Assembly: GCA_030278955.1 (NCBI GenBank)
Contig: JAOANR010000006.1
Location: 52,232,915 to 52,296,914 of the forward strand
Source: Hygrophila difformis
Taxonomy: Eukaryota; Streptophyta; Magnoliopsida; Lamiales; Acanthaceae
Direction of reading: 5' to 3'
Length of the DNA stretch: 64,000 bases
A model generated the notes under the pieces. The model made no database searches, was not told the origin of the DNA, and was given only the letters and a program-made list of their open reading frames with translations. Both the position numbers and the translations under genes were made by a program. Shown one piece after another: positions 47,001 to 58,119 of this stretch; position 1 is the first letter of the stretch; every line of letters begins with the position of its first letter.

Positions 47001-48604
47001 TGTGTCGCGGACCATGGGTCCGCGACAAGGGTGTTCCGCGACAAGAGCCATGCAGATAAAAATAACAAGAGTTTGGTTCCTGGTCGCTAAGCAAGGTTGA
47101 GTCGCGGACCGTGGGTCCGCGACCAAGGGTTTTCGAATTATGAAGACAAGTGTCCTTAGACATCCATGTCGCGGAACAGCCTCCTGTCGATAAACGTGGC
47201 TTAGCGACAGGAGTTGGTTAGCGACATGGGTGGTTCAGGACCCAAGTCAGTAAAAGCAAAGTTGAACAGTGGCATGCAAACAGCGTGATCTCACCCTATT
47301 TCGGATTAAAAAGTTATTCTAAACTAAAATAACCAAACAGAATTTAAAATCTACAAGAACACAGAATTAAATCTACTTAAAACAGTATTTAAAATAAAGC
47401 AAAACCTAATCTAGGGTTCAACCACGCGAAAGCACACAACATATCCGAAAATAAGAGACAATAAGCAATAGGGGTCAAATGACCCAAATAAAAGGAAAGC
47501 AGTAAAAATCCATGGGTTTATGGCACCCATTTCATGATTTTTTTGGGACTCATTTCCAGATTAACTTCCCATTTTATTAACTGGGTTTGTTTATACTCAT
47601 CATTTGGGTATTACAAACCCTAAAAACAAAGAGTTGGATAGAAAAACATGGTGAAAACTGGCTACCTAGCTAAGTACTAGAAAACAAACACTAAATTAAT
47701 GCTAAACTAGGCTAAACTAGGACATAAAATAAATAATACAAAATAAAAAAATAAACTAAACTAAACTACTACCTAGAGAGAATATCTCCAAATTCTGTCT
47801 TCAAGAGAATGAACTTCTAACTTTTCCAACCCTGAGCTCATGGGGGTCACCTCATATTTATAGAAGTGGAACCCTAGGCCCATGGGCTTGATCTGAGGCC
47901 CACTGTGTCTCAAGACATCACACACATCACAACTTGTCGCGGAATCACCTTGTGTCGCGGGACAGGGCTGCATGTGGCAAGGCTTCTCGACTGGGTCTTG
48001 TGTCTCTATTGGTGCGTCTGTGTCGCTAAGGCATGGACCGCGACCGGGGTTCCTCGACTGGGGGCGTGGCTTGGCCTCCAAGGTGTTGGTGGCGCGGAAC
48101 CTTGGTCGTGTCGCGGAACCATGGTCCTCGACCGGGGTTCCTTGACTGGATGTTCCCAGACTGGTCTCTTCTTTATGTTGCACGCTGGGTCGCTAATCTC
48201 TCCTGTGTCGCTAAGCCATGGACCGCGACCCAGGAGCTTCCGCGACCGGTTGTTCCAGGACTGGTTTGAATGGGCCAGATGGGCCGAACTTATTCTTTTT
48301 GTGGGCTTTTCTATCTTTTCCCATCTTTTTGTATTTTGTGGGCTTGTTTTATTCTTTTGCCCATCTTTTTCATTCATTTTTTCTTTTCTTTTCTTTTTCT
48401 CATGTTTTTGGATTTTTCTAACATAAATATGTAATAAAATTACATATTTATGCATTTTTCATACCAGCTCAATATTTTTACAATTATGCATAAATCAGTC
48501 CAATTCAACTGCTTTCTTATTTAATATAAGACCGGAATGCGATCACATGCCCGTTTTAGACAGAGAAATGGATTGAAAATAATGGTCATTTCTGGCCATT
48601 ATCA
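44090..48604 (-). repeat. Athila 5' LTR (element sense), uninterrupted, 4515 bp
   Basis: It is bounded by the primer site on one side and CGCCT on the other. It matches the pieces of the left LTR. It lacks the hAT MITE and the solo LTR, and so shows the empty sites of both. Hairpin clusters lie at about 46735-47235 and 47930-48260. Confidence 0.95.
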
Positions 48605-48609
48605 CGCCT

Positions 48610-50842
48610 CCAAAGACACCTTAGTTAAATGGGTTAGCTGAGAGAATGAATCGAACATTATTGGAGAGAGTTCGATGTCTTCTGGCAGAGTCAAAACTTC
48701 CTAAGACCTTTTAGGGTGAAGCTTTATTGACAGCTACACATGTGATAAATTTGACTCCCACAGTTGCTCTTAATGGAGATGTTCCAGATGCAGTTTGGAA
48801 AGGTAAAAATTCATCATATGATCATTTGAGAGTATTTGGTTGCAAAGCCTATGTTCATGTTCCAAAAGATGAGAGATCAAAGCTTGATGTGAAAAGCAAG
48901 CCGTGCATCTTTTTGGGCTATGGTCAAGATGAGTTTGGCTATAGATTGTATGATCCAGCTACAAAGAAGCTCGTAAGGAGTCGTGATGTTGTGTTTATGG
49001 AAAATCAGACAATTGAAGATTTGTAGAAATCCGACTCTCATGCTCAAGATGACTTTGTAGATGTTGAGCCGGTTCCTATAACACGATCACGAGCTGGAGA
49101 TGATGAAGAACAGGATGTGCAACAAGATCAGGGAGAAGATGATCAACATACTATGGATGATGGCAACGATGGTTCTGAACATGCTCAACAGGTTCCTCTA
49201 AGGAGATCTACAAGAGATAGACAACAGTCTACTAGATATTCTCCAGGTGAATACGTTCTTTTGACTGATGAAGGAGAACCTGAATGCTTTGATGAAGCAA
49301 TTGAGAGTGTGGATAAAGAACATTGGTTGCATGCTATGAAAGATGAGATGAAGTCTCTTTATGATAATGATACCTTTGAGTTGGTGAAATTACCAAAAGG
49401 AAAGAGAGCCCTGAAAAATAAATGGGTTTTACAGGCTGAAGCAAGAACAAGGTTCTTTGACACCAAAATATAAAGCAAGGTTGGTGGTTAAAGGCTTCGA
49501 GCAGAGAAAATGAATCGATTTTGATGAAATCTTTTCTCCAGTAGTTAAATTGTCTTCTATTCGATCTGTGTTAGCTATGGCTGCAAGTCTTGACCTGGAG
49601 ATCGAACAAATGGATGTGAAGACAGCATTTCTTCATGGTGATTTAGATGAAGATATCTATATGGAGCAACCTGAGGGATTTCAAGTGCAGGGCAAAGAAG
49701 ATTATGTCTGCAAATTGAAAAAGAGCTTGTATGGTTTGAAACAAGCTCCTCGACAATGGTACAAGAAGTTTGAGTCAGTGATGCAACAACATGGTTATCG
49801 AAAGCTCAATTCTGATCATTGTGTATTTGTGCAGAGGTATTCTAAAAATGATTTCATTATCTTGCTGCTCCATGTTGACGACATGTTAATTGTTGGTCAG
49901 AGTATTTCAAGAATTAGGGAGCTTAAGCAAGAGTTGAGCAAGTGCTTTTCTATGAAAGATTTGGGAGCTGCAAATCAAATTCTTGGCATAAGAATTTTGA
50001 GGGATAGAAAAGTTAGTAAACTTTGGCTATCAAAAGAGAATTATATTCTGAATGTGCTTCAAAGGTTTCATATGGAAAATGCTAAGCCTGTTAGTACTCC
50101 ATTGGCAACACACATGAAATTGAGTGTTTCTCAATGTCCTTCAACTGAAGAAGAGCAGAAAGATATGAAAAATGTTCCCTATTCATCAGCAGTTGGAAGT
50201 TTGATGTATGCAATGGTATGTACAAGGCCTGATATTGCCCATGGTGTGAGCACTGTAAGTCGTTTTCTCTCAATTCCTGGAAGAGAACATTGGAAAGCTG
50301 TGAAGTGGATCTTGAGATACCTACGCGGTACATCAGATTTAAAACTTTGCTTTGGAAGTGAGGATTTTGTCTTTCGTGGCTTCACTGATGCTGATATGGC
50401 GGGTGATATTGATACTCGCAAATCCACTTCAGGTTATGTGATTGTCATTGCAGGGGGAGCAATCTCTTGGCAGTCTAGAAGGCAGAAATGTGTTGCATTG
50501 TCAACAACTGAAGCTGAATTTATTGCAGCTACTGAAGCGTGCAAGGAGATGCTTTGGGTGAAGAAATTTCTCATGGAGCTTGGCTATACTCAAGAGAGGT
50601 ACGCCTTACTTTGTAACAATCAAAGTGCTATCCATCTTAGTAAACATCCTAGCTTTCATTCAAAGTTTAAACACATTGATACGAGATATCATTGGTTGCG
50701 TGACGTGTTGGATGAGAAGTCGATATACCTTGAGAAGGTACATACAGATGAGAATGGAGCTGATATGCTTACGAAATGTGTACCGAGATGGAAATTTGAA
50801 TTTTATTGCTCACTTGTCGGGATGACAAGTTCCTCCACATAG
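48610..50842 (+). pseudogene. copia pol, second part: integrase end, reverse transcriptase, RNase H
   Basis: The integrase frame broken at 22942 resumes after the target duplication with NGLAERMNRTLLERVR. A TAG lies just before it and another at 48712. The copia integrase C-terminal motif (FGCKAYVHVPKDERSKLD, FLGYGQDEFGYRLYDP), a TAG at 49024, an acidic linker and the reverse transcriptase follow. The linker-RT part breaks near 49460-49550. It is then open from 49550 to the natural stop at 50840-50842, with QMDVKTAFLHGDLDEDIYM, YGLKQAPRQWYKKF, LLHVDDM (YVDD-type box), RNase H FTDADMAGD and STTEAEF. It is the direct continuation of 21226-22942. Confidence 0.93.
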
Positions 50843-50844
50843 TC

Positions 50845-50861
50845 GGGAGGAGGGGGAGATT
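50845..50861 (+). promoter_or_regulatory. polypurine tract of the Tork-like element
   Basis: GGGAGGAGGGGGAGATT ends at the LTR start TGTTGGGG. Confidence 0.85.
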
Positions 50862-51538
50862 TGTTGGGGTCCTCCCAACATGTGAAGGGAAAAGTCTTTG
50901 TTCCCTTAGTAAAATATTATTGCCCATGAGGTCTACTTGTTTTCCAGCTGCCAAAGAAGAATAAAAGAGGTGAGAGGAGAGAAGCTGCTAATAATATTCC
51001 ACACACAACAGCAACCAGAGAAAGAAAAGAAAATAGAGAGAAAAATGCAGCAGCCATCCCCTCCGACCAGTTTCCGATTTCCTACCAAACGGCGTATTAA
51101 ATCTTGTCCGATCGGGTTGAAATTTTTACAGCAGGTGCGGCACATCTTGTTCTTCATTTTGTACGGTGGAGATCGAATTTCAACGGTTAGAAATTTTTGT
51201 ATAATTTTCTGTTCGGGGCTGCAGTTTTGAGTTCTTATTTTCCGATTTGGTGTTCTTGGTGGAGTTGAGATTGTGGTGACTTTGTGTTGTTGTAAGGCCA
51301 CATCTTTGGTTGTAATTTGGGCAGACTTGGTGTAATCTCTTTTTGGTGATAGTGGATTTGAGATAGGCTCAAGAGCCTCGTGGTTTTTACCTTTCGAATT
51401 GAAAGGGTTTTCCACGTAAATACTTGTGTTCATTGTTTGCTTGTTTTTGTTAATGTTCCTGCGAAATTCTAACAACTTGGGAATTATGTGTCCGCTGTGA
51501 AATTTGAACTTGTGAAGTTATTTGGTGAATTCCCAACA
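50862..51538 (+). repeat. 3' LTR of the Tork-like copia element
   Basis: It has the same 677-bp length as the 5' LTR, with few substitutions. It is followed by the CATAC duplication. Confidence 0.95.
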
Positions 51539-51543
51539 CATAC

Positions 51544-51595
51544 CAAGTGGATCGATACATTTCAGAGCAAGCAAGACTTAGTCGATGTCGTGGAG
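51544..51595 (+). pseudogene. TXNL4B relic exon B, right piece
   Basis: Directly after the CATAC duplication the sequence continues the exon left at 20514. It reads KWIDTFQSKQDLVDVVE and ends at a GT donor (51596). This matches the KW..AF..KQDF.DVVE region of TXNL4B/Dim1-like proteins. Joined across the element, the exon would be 67 bases. Confidence 0.85.
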
Positions 51596-52039
51596 GTATT
51601 ATTCACAAGTTTAATATTGGGTTAATGGATATTCCCGATGCGAACTTTACTTGTTGAACTTCAGCTGTCCATGGACAGTCTGTGATTTCACATTCACGAT
51701 TATGATCTTGACTTTATCATCTGTTCTGATCCAAACTATGTAATCAATCCAATAATCCAGGCTTAAGTATCCCACATGATACTCATATTATTGCTTGACT
51801 GTAAAAATTCTAGTGGCTCTTTTTGGTAGTATATGGCTGGAATTTCTGAAACAACCATTAGCAGCATTTGGAAAAGCTCTGTTATTGAGAGTCCATTGTA
51901 TGCCTAAGTATTGCACGATTGTTGGCAGAAAGTTGTACCTCTATACAAAACAAATAGTATATTGCAGAGAAGTCATACCTTGCAATTTTAAGTGGTTGTG
52001 GGTATATGGATGTGTGACGCTCTCTATATCTGTTTGCAG

Positions 52040-52141
52040 GCAATATATAGGGGTGCAATACAGGGCAAGCTTATTATAGTTAATTGTCCACTTCCTCCTG
52101 ACAAACTCCCAAAATTTTAGCTGCTGTATAAAGATGTCTAA
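52040..52141 (+). pseudogene. TXNL4B relic, last exon with nonsense codon
   Basis: After a TTTGCAG acceptor the frame reads AIYRGAIQGKLIIVNCPLPP and DKLPKF. A TAG at 52118-52120 follows, and then LLYKDV and TAA at 52139-52141. The family ends PKFQLLYKD, so CAG became TAG. The phase matches exon B. The 51596-52039 interval is its intron. Confidence 0.85.
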
Positions 52142-53690
52142 TGGGTATATTTATATGTCTCTGGGATTGCACACACTGATCTTGATATCAGCAAGTAATC
52201 TATTTAAGTTAGTTTAGTTGAACTTATAACTCTGAAGATTAATAAATACTATATCCTGATTCATCATACACTTGACAATTGACATTTCCTAAATTCTTAC
52301 TGCTGCATATTGGAAGTCAATAGAAACAATTTGATGAGAATCTTTGGTGTGATCGTAAATAGAATTAGAGCAGCTATTTAAAAGTGTTCATGGACAGAAT
52401 GAACTCCTAGATGCACATGCTGTAAGAGTATTAGAGTATGGACTATATGATACTGATATCTGACAAATTAAATTGATGCTATCTTACACACTAATAATCT
52501 GTAGAATCAGAACAATCTTCACAAATCACAGTTGTTTATGCCAAGAATAGTTGTATGTTCACTAACTAGCGTACTCATGGTTTATCTGTGCAATCTTTTT
52601 CCTTTTTATAAGACTTCAGGCTTCAGCACACATGCTTGACCTCGATCACCCCATAACACAAAAATGATCCGCGTTTCCCTGATGCTGCATCGTATGGCTC
52701 TGTTTAATTTAAAACAATGTTCAATCAACTCTTTTGAAACCACTACAAATAGCTGCATTTTGGATTTTTAGCTTATTCTAGGCAAAAAGTTAGTCTCGAA
52801 ATTATCAAATAGCTAATTTTACTAATTATTATTCACAGAATCAGTTAATAGCTAACAGCTAATTCCCAAACAAGGTCTTATACCTTCTTAGGGTTGTGGA
52901 GGTAAACCCATCCCTTCATACATGTTAGCTTGTTGCATTTGGATGGTCGGCTCACATTTGAAACAAGGGTTTCATTGAGCATTGGCTTTACAAGTTAAAA
53001 GTAGGATCCTTTCCACAAAAAGACTAAACCAATGGAATTCCCCTACAATTAAACATGCAAATCTTTACGAATGGGATAGTTGTGAGGCAAATCATCAAAG
53101 AGCATATTGAACTTATTGAAGGGCTTTAGAAGTTAGGACTTATAGCTGCATAATTTTTGGCGGTGAATTCATGATTGGGTCGAAATGTTTGAAGTTTGCA
53201 AGGATGAGCAGTTGAAGTACAAGTCTCCTGCTTGCTTAATACCGTTTTAAATTGCTACTTCTTTTCGTCAATGTACATGTGTTTTTGGATTATTTTTTTA
53301 TTTCTTAATTTCTGAATTCGTTATAAATTGATGTTTTCACTCGAAGTTGTTCGGTTGCCTGTTTCAAGAAGCAAAATGTAGGCTATGTAGTTTATTCTCC
53401 AAGTTTTGCTGATTTTTTAGGCTTTGTTATACAATTTATGCTGAGTTTTTATTATTTTTTTTTTCTTTTCCAATGTTTGGTCAAAAGTTTCATGTGTCAA
53501 GCGAGAACCTTTGAAGGAAGAAATAATTTGTAAGTCCATGCCTACCCCCTGTCGTGTTTTTTGTTGTGTTTTTTAATGTTTGTTTTTGTATCCTTGCAAG
53601 GTTTGTCTAGGGATGGCTGAATTAAATGGAATGCTTCGTTGTGATGCTTTCTAATGCTAGAAGGGGTGCCCCATTGGTATTGTTATTGTT
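52142..53690. other. spacer downstream of the TXNL4B relic
   Basis: This is AT-rich with stops in all frames and no recognised gene or repeat. It may include the old 3' untranslated region at its left edge. Confidence 0.4.
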
Positions 53691-53694
53691 AAAA

Positions 53695-53860
53695 AGAAGA
53701 TGGACCTCGGGTTCAACCTAAAACCAATTGGCAGTAGGTAGAGTAGTTAATGTCCATATAAACAGGGGATAACTCAATATATAACCGATGTGGGACTTTA
53801 ACAGTTATAATATCTCACATCACATATATGTTGGGATGTCACCCCGTTTGCAGTTTCTTC
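53695..53860. repeat. possible dispersed repeat fragment
   Basis: Phrases such as AAAACCAATTGGCAGTAGG and ACCGATGTGGGACTTTAACA resemble a short dispersed repeat common in dicot spacers. I cannot define the ends or the family. Confidence 0.35.
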
Positions 53861-53889
53861 CATCTCAGTAGACCAGGGCGTCCTTTTTG

Positions 53890-54250
53890 TCCAACTTGGT
53901 CGACTGCCCCACCCGCCCTCCTGGATCTTTAATTTTGCTAATTGAGCTAGTCAAGCATTTTTTTTTTTTACCTTGTCTAGTTGATCAAGACCACATTTAT
54001 CACCCTTTGGTCGATCTGGAGCCCATTCTGGTCTTGGTTGATCCCTTTTCTTCCATTCAGTCGACCAACTCCCCCTTGGATTTCCAATTTTGGTACTTAG
54101 GCTTGCCAAGCCCTCTTATGCACCTGGTTGACCATGACCATACAGATCACCTTCCTCGGCGTTGGTGGATCAACTTTTTCGTATTTAGTCGATCAACAAC
54201 CCTCCGGATTTCTAAATTTGCTGATTAGGTCTTTTAGACACTCACCTTGC
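53890..54250 (+). repeat. diverged tandem-like GTCGAC repeat
   Basis: Three related segments start near 53899, 54060 and 54188. Each has GTCGA(C/T), then a CCCTCC-like run, GGATTT.(T/C)AATTTTG-like words and a GCT.ATTAGG-like end. Shorter TGGTCGATCTGGA/TTGGTTGATCCC pieces lie between. The spacing is irregular. This leaves an open frame (53887-54228) that I do not call a gene. Confidence 0.5.
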
Positions 54251-54489
54251 CTATCACGTCAACCAGGAACTGTGCCAAGTGAAGCTGTTCTATCAACTCC
54301 CAAAAAAGATTATTCCCTATTCGACAACTCAAGCCTGTTCAACTAGTACCTTACATCCAGACGAAAATTCCTAAATTAGGCCTAAATAATTTGTTGCACT
54401 CCATTCGTCAAGCTAGTTGATTTTTTGTGTTAACAGTAACAATAATGATGAATAATACTATTGTTAAAAATTATTTTTTTTTATTTTAA

Positions 54490-54665
54490 CCAAAAAAAAA
54501 AAACAGTTGAACCGTCGAACCGGCCAACCATGGCCGATTCAACCGGAACCGAACCGGCCCGGTTAACCGGACCGCCTAGACATGGCCTGTTCCGATTCCG
54601 GAACTGCCGAACCGGCGATTCGAACCGGAACCGGCGAACCGGAACAGCCGGTTCGGTTGAACCAG
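54490..54665. repeat. AACCGG-rich low-complexity tract
   Basis: Many overlapping GAACCGG, AACCGGC and CCGGTT words follow an A-rich run (54490-54502). The open frames on both strands are a by-product. Confidence 0.85.
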
Positions 54666-54682
54666 TCATGTCTATCTTCAGT

Positions 54683-54870
54683 AACAAGAAAATGTATTTA
54701 TTATTAAAATTAATTAATAAAGACTTTTCTTCAATCTTCACTACATCCTAGAGTAGAATTAGATTTGTTGACTCTTGACTAATAAGAAAATGTATTTATT
54801 ATTAAAATTAATTAATTAATTAACAAAGACTTTTCTTCAATCTTCACTACACCCTAGAGTAGAATTTGGT
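54683..54870. repeat. tandem duplication, about 94-bp unit
   Basis: AAGAAAATGTATTTATTATT through TAGAGTAGAATT occurs at about 54687-54763 and again at about 54782-54866. The second copy has extra AATT units. Confidence 0.9.
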
Positions 54871-57040
54871 TTTTGGACATCGAGAATTGACTTAAGAACA
54901 CCCATCTGATTGGCTCCCCATATAAAACCAAATTTAGTTTTTATACGTAAATATATCATGTAAATGAAATAAATTAAGAAAAAAGTTGTAATCATTTTTA
55001 TTAATATAAAATTTAAAATAATTTTTAAGAAATTTAATAATGGTCACATAAATATACGGTATATATCTATAATAAAATAATATATATATATATATATTAA
55101 AGCATTAGTAAACAATCCATCCTACATTTAATGTGGTGTCTCCATTTCAAATTTCTAATTTTTATAGATTTTTGTATTTTTTAAATTTATTAATATTAAT
55201 TAATTAATTTTGGATTTTTGCCTTTATTTATTTATTCATTATAGATTTTCAGTTTTTGAAATCTATGGAATTTCCAATTTATATGGAATTCCCACAATAT
55301 TCACTTTTAAAAAGATTTGAAAGATTTGAAATTATGCATATTTCATTTTATCTATATTATTTTGCATTTTGTAAATTACTAATTTTAGATTTTTGCATAT
55401 ATTTATTTATTCATTATAGATTTTAGCATATCGTGTGATTTACTTATAAATTTTCACTCTATTATCCTATCATGTCACTATATATTCACTTTTAAAAAGA
55501 TTTGAAAGATAAAATTTGAAATTTTGTATTTTTTTAAATCTATTTTGGATTTTATGATTTTGTATTTTTATTTTATCTATTTTATATTTTATTATTTTTA
55601 AATTTTTATTTTATTAATTTTAGAGTTTATTGCTGCATTTATTATTTATTTATAGATTTTCAATTGTTACACCATATGATTATTATGACATGAATAAACA
55701 TTTTCAGTTTTTGCATCATAGGATTATATGACGAGGTTTTGCACTGACAACTAAAAATTATGTTGTGTTTTTGTTCAATATGGTGATATGTTGTAATGCC
55801 GGTAATTTTGTGTAGGTTTGATCTCAATTTTGGTTATATTTTTTTTGGTGTGGTAAATAATGTAATCAAAATGTACATTTGCACATCATATTTATTTATT
55901 CATTTTAAAGATATATTAATGTGTATATGACAGTCCCAATTTTTAGGTTTTAAAAAATATTTAATTTCCAATTTATATGGTGTTCCCACTATTTTCAGTT
56001 CTTACTTACCAAAAAAGTTTCCAGTTTTTAAAACTTTGAAATTTCAAATTTATATGGAATTTGCAGTGTATATATGGAAGTTATATTATTAAAAGATACA
56101 TTAATGAATATATGGAAAATATTTGTATATATTAATTAATGTATATAGGCCATGTTTTCATAAAAATATGTCACTTCTTCTAAAAGTTATATACAATTTT
56201 ATAGTTGCTAATCGTTCAAAAATACTCCCTCTGTCCCGATAATACTGTCCCAAAATTTTTAGCCACGATATTTTAGGTATAATGGTTATTGTGTTAAAGT
56301 AAAACAATTATTTGATGTGGTGTTTATTTGAACTGAGGAAAAGTAAAGTAATTACTTGGTGATGTTTTAGTTGATGTTTATGGAGTAAACAGTTTCTAAA
56401 AAGGGACAAGTGACAATTGTAGCAAGACGGACCAAAAAGGAAAGTGAGACATAATTAGTGGGGCGGAGGCATTATGTTTTATATTTATATCATTCTAATT
56501 GTATATAAATATATTATCAATCTTATATATATTTTATTATATTAAAAATAATACAAAACAATTATAAGGGAATTGTGAAAATTCATATTTTATGGACATT
56601 TGGTTTAGAGTAAATTAATAATTTTCGTAAAGCATGTTATAAATAAAAGAATTAGGTGTATAAAGAGTTATTGGGGTTGCGAATAATTCCATCCGTAAAT
56701 AAAGAAGGAAATTTGTTTTTCTTAATCTATTTTTTAAGAAATAATCCATCCGTTTTATAATAAGTGTAATAATAGGAAATGACACTGGATTTAAGGTAAG
56801 TTAATAAAATTGATTTAGTTGAAGAATTACAATAATTGAATAAGTAAAATGGGATGAGTCACATCTGACTTTATTCATTTTCAGTTTTATTTTAATGAAT
56901 ATCAAAAATTAATAATTTAAGTATAATTAGTAAAAATTATTAACATTCAAAATATTCCAAATATAGAAACATAACACTGATTTACAAACACTCAAAAAAA
57001 AGTATAACCCTTAAAGAAATGAGAAAGTAATTCATTAATC
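54871..57040. other. AT-rich spacer
   Basis: Long AT-rich DNA with repeated phrases such as ATTTATTTATTCATTATAGA (about 55225 and 55405) and ACTTTTAAAAAGATTTGAAA (55301 and 55490). These indicate old local duplication. A possible decayed Stowaway MITE lies within it at 56225-56472. Confidence 0.5.
56225..56472. mobile_element. decayed Stowaway-like MITE
   Basis: The left end CTCCCTCTGTCCC and the right end GGGGCGGAGGCAT are imperfect inverted matches of the Stowaway terminal motif. Confidence 0.5.
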
Positions 57041-57049
57041 TATATTTTA

Positions 57050-57830
57050 ACAGATTTGCAATTAACGAAAAAACAAATATAAATGTAGCTTTGTTAGAAA
57101 TTGAAAGGTTAATTGCTGCATATTCTATAAGTTTGAAAATTTTCTCTGGAATGTTTGTACTGAATGAAGTTTTAATGTCTGAAACAGATAATTTATTGAT
57201 ACTAGAAGAGACATATTATAATAAGGAAGAAATGAAGGCGGATCATGCTAAGCTATTACTATTGTTGATTGATGAGCATAAAAATAATGTCTGTAGTTGA
57301 TCGTGATGAGGATTGATTATTTTTTCTTTACGTGGTGGAACTGACAAGACATTTATCGATAATTTATTTAGAAAATATTCTGTTTAGTCTTTCATGTGAG
57401 AGGTGATATGTGGTGCTTGTAGCATCCAATGTAAGAGCACCCTTACTCCTTCAGAAAGGTAGGACTGCACATTTTAGATTTGGTATTCCATTAGATTGTG
57501 ACGAGAATTCTACCGGCAAAAAACTTACCCCAGAAAATTATTTAACCTCTTTTTTCATTAAAACAAAGCTCAATATTTGGGATGAAAATTCTTAATTGAT
57601 AGAATGATTATGAGCCCGTCTGAATTAACCAAATTCCTCATTCAATTTCAGATGAAAAAATTCTCATTCGCAGTTTGTTTTACTATGACTACAAAAAAGG
57701 AAAAAGAAAATCAATGTTAATCTTTAAAGAAAGTTGGACTTTATCTTCAAAAGCCATCTTTTACCCATGTTAGTGATATGTCGGAATATCTTGTGTCACT
57801 GGAAACATGGTTCTCAAAGTATTAATATTT
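57050..57830 (+). pseudogene. Helitron PIF1-like helicase relic, first part
   Basis: The first frame (57091-57300) reads LLILEETYYNKEEMKADHAK, resembling the region before the helicase. Near 57338 GGTDKTFIDNLFRKY is a damaged Walker A (GxGGTGKT type, with Asp for Gly). The frame 57410-57597 reads RTAHFRFGIPLDCDENST and NIWDENS, matching the RTAHSRFxIP and Walker B (IWDE) regions of Helitron helicases. Between 57640 and 57830 the C-terminal phrases FAVCFTMTTKK and VGLYLQKPSFTH appear directly, so the middle of the protein is missing from this copy. Helitron helicase unwinds DNA for rolling-circle transposition. It is far decayed. Confidence 0.7.
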
Positions 57831-57831
57831 A

Positions 57832-58033
57832 CTCCCCCCGTCCCATTTAACTTGTCTTGTTTGAAAAAAATTATGTATAATATATATATTTAAATACATG
57901 ATCATACGATTCTAACAAGACCCAACTCGACTATTTTTTTCCAAATATATATCTGCAAGAAAATTAAGTCAAAGCTGAACAATGAACAGTGTTAAAAAGT
58001 CAAAACATGACACAATAACTAGGACGGAGGGAG
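57832..58033. mobile_element. Stowaway (Tc1/mariner-type) MITE
   Basis: CTCCCCCCGTCCCATTTAA at the left and GGACGGAGGGAG at the right are terminal inverted repeats, flanked by TA. It sits inside the Helitron relic. The duplicated copy of the relic (near 58775) lacks it. Confidence 0.88.
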
Positions 58034-58119
58034 TAATAAGATGGATTACTCAAGATACTACAAGAAATGTTGTTTACAATGAAAATTATATATGACATAA
58101 ATTTGCACAATGAATACTT

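Larger units (their letters stand above)
22943..48604 (-). mobile_element. Athila-type Ty3/gypsy LTR retrotransposon
   Basis: The element is bounded by a perfect CGCCT duplication (22938-22942, 48605-48609). In the minus sense the LTRs begin TGATAATGGCC and end GTTTCA. The right copy, 44090-48604, is 4515 bp. The left copy, 22943-33675, has the same content enlarged by a MITE and a solo LTR. The primer site TGGCGCCGTTGCCGGGGAG is the Athila form. A long gag-pol polyprotein spans 43929-37960 with two in-frame stops. The LTRs differ by only scattered substitutions and small indels over the compared parts, so insertion was fairly recent. Confidence 0.95.
20515..51538 (+). mobile_element. Tork/Tnt1-like Ty1/copia element carrying a nested Athila
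   Basis: Two 677-bp LTRs (20515-21191, 50862-51538), almost identical, are bounded by a perfect CATAC duplication (20510-20514 and 51539-51543). The internal order is a primer site complementary to initiator tRNA-Met, gag, protease, integrase, reverse transcriptase, RNase H and PPT, which is the Ty1/copia order. Integrase is split by the minus-strand Athila element 22943-48604. Multiple nonsense codons disable it. Confidence 0.95.

Noticed and set aside
54461..54751. Frames on both strands over the AACCGG tract
   Set aside because: Low-complexity sequence keeps both strands open. No start context or domain supports a gene.
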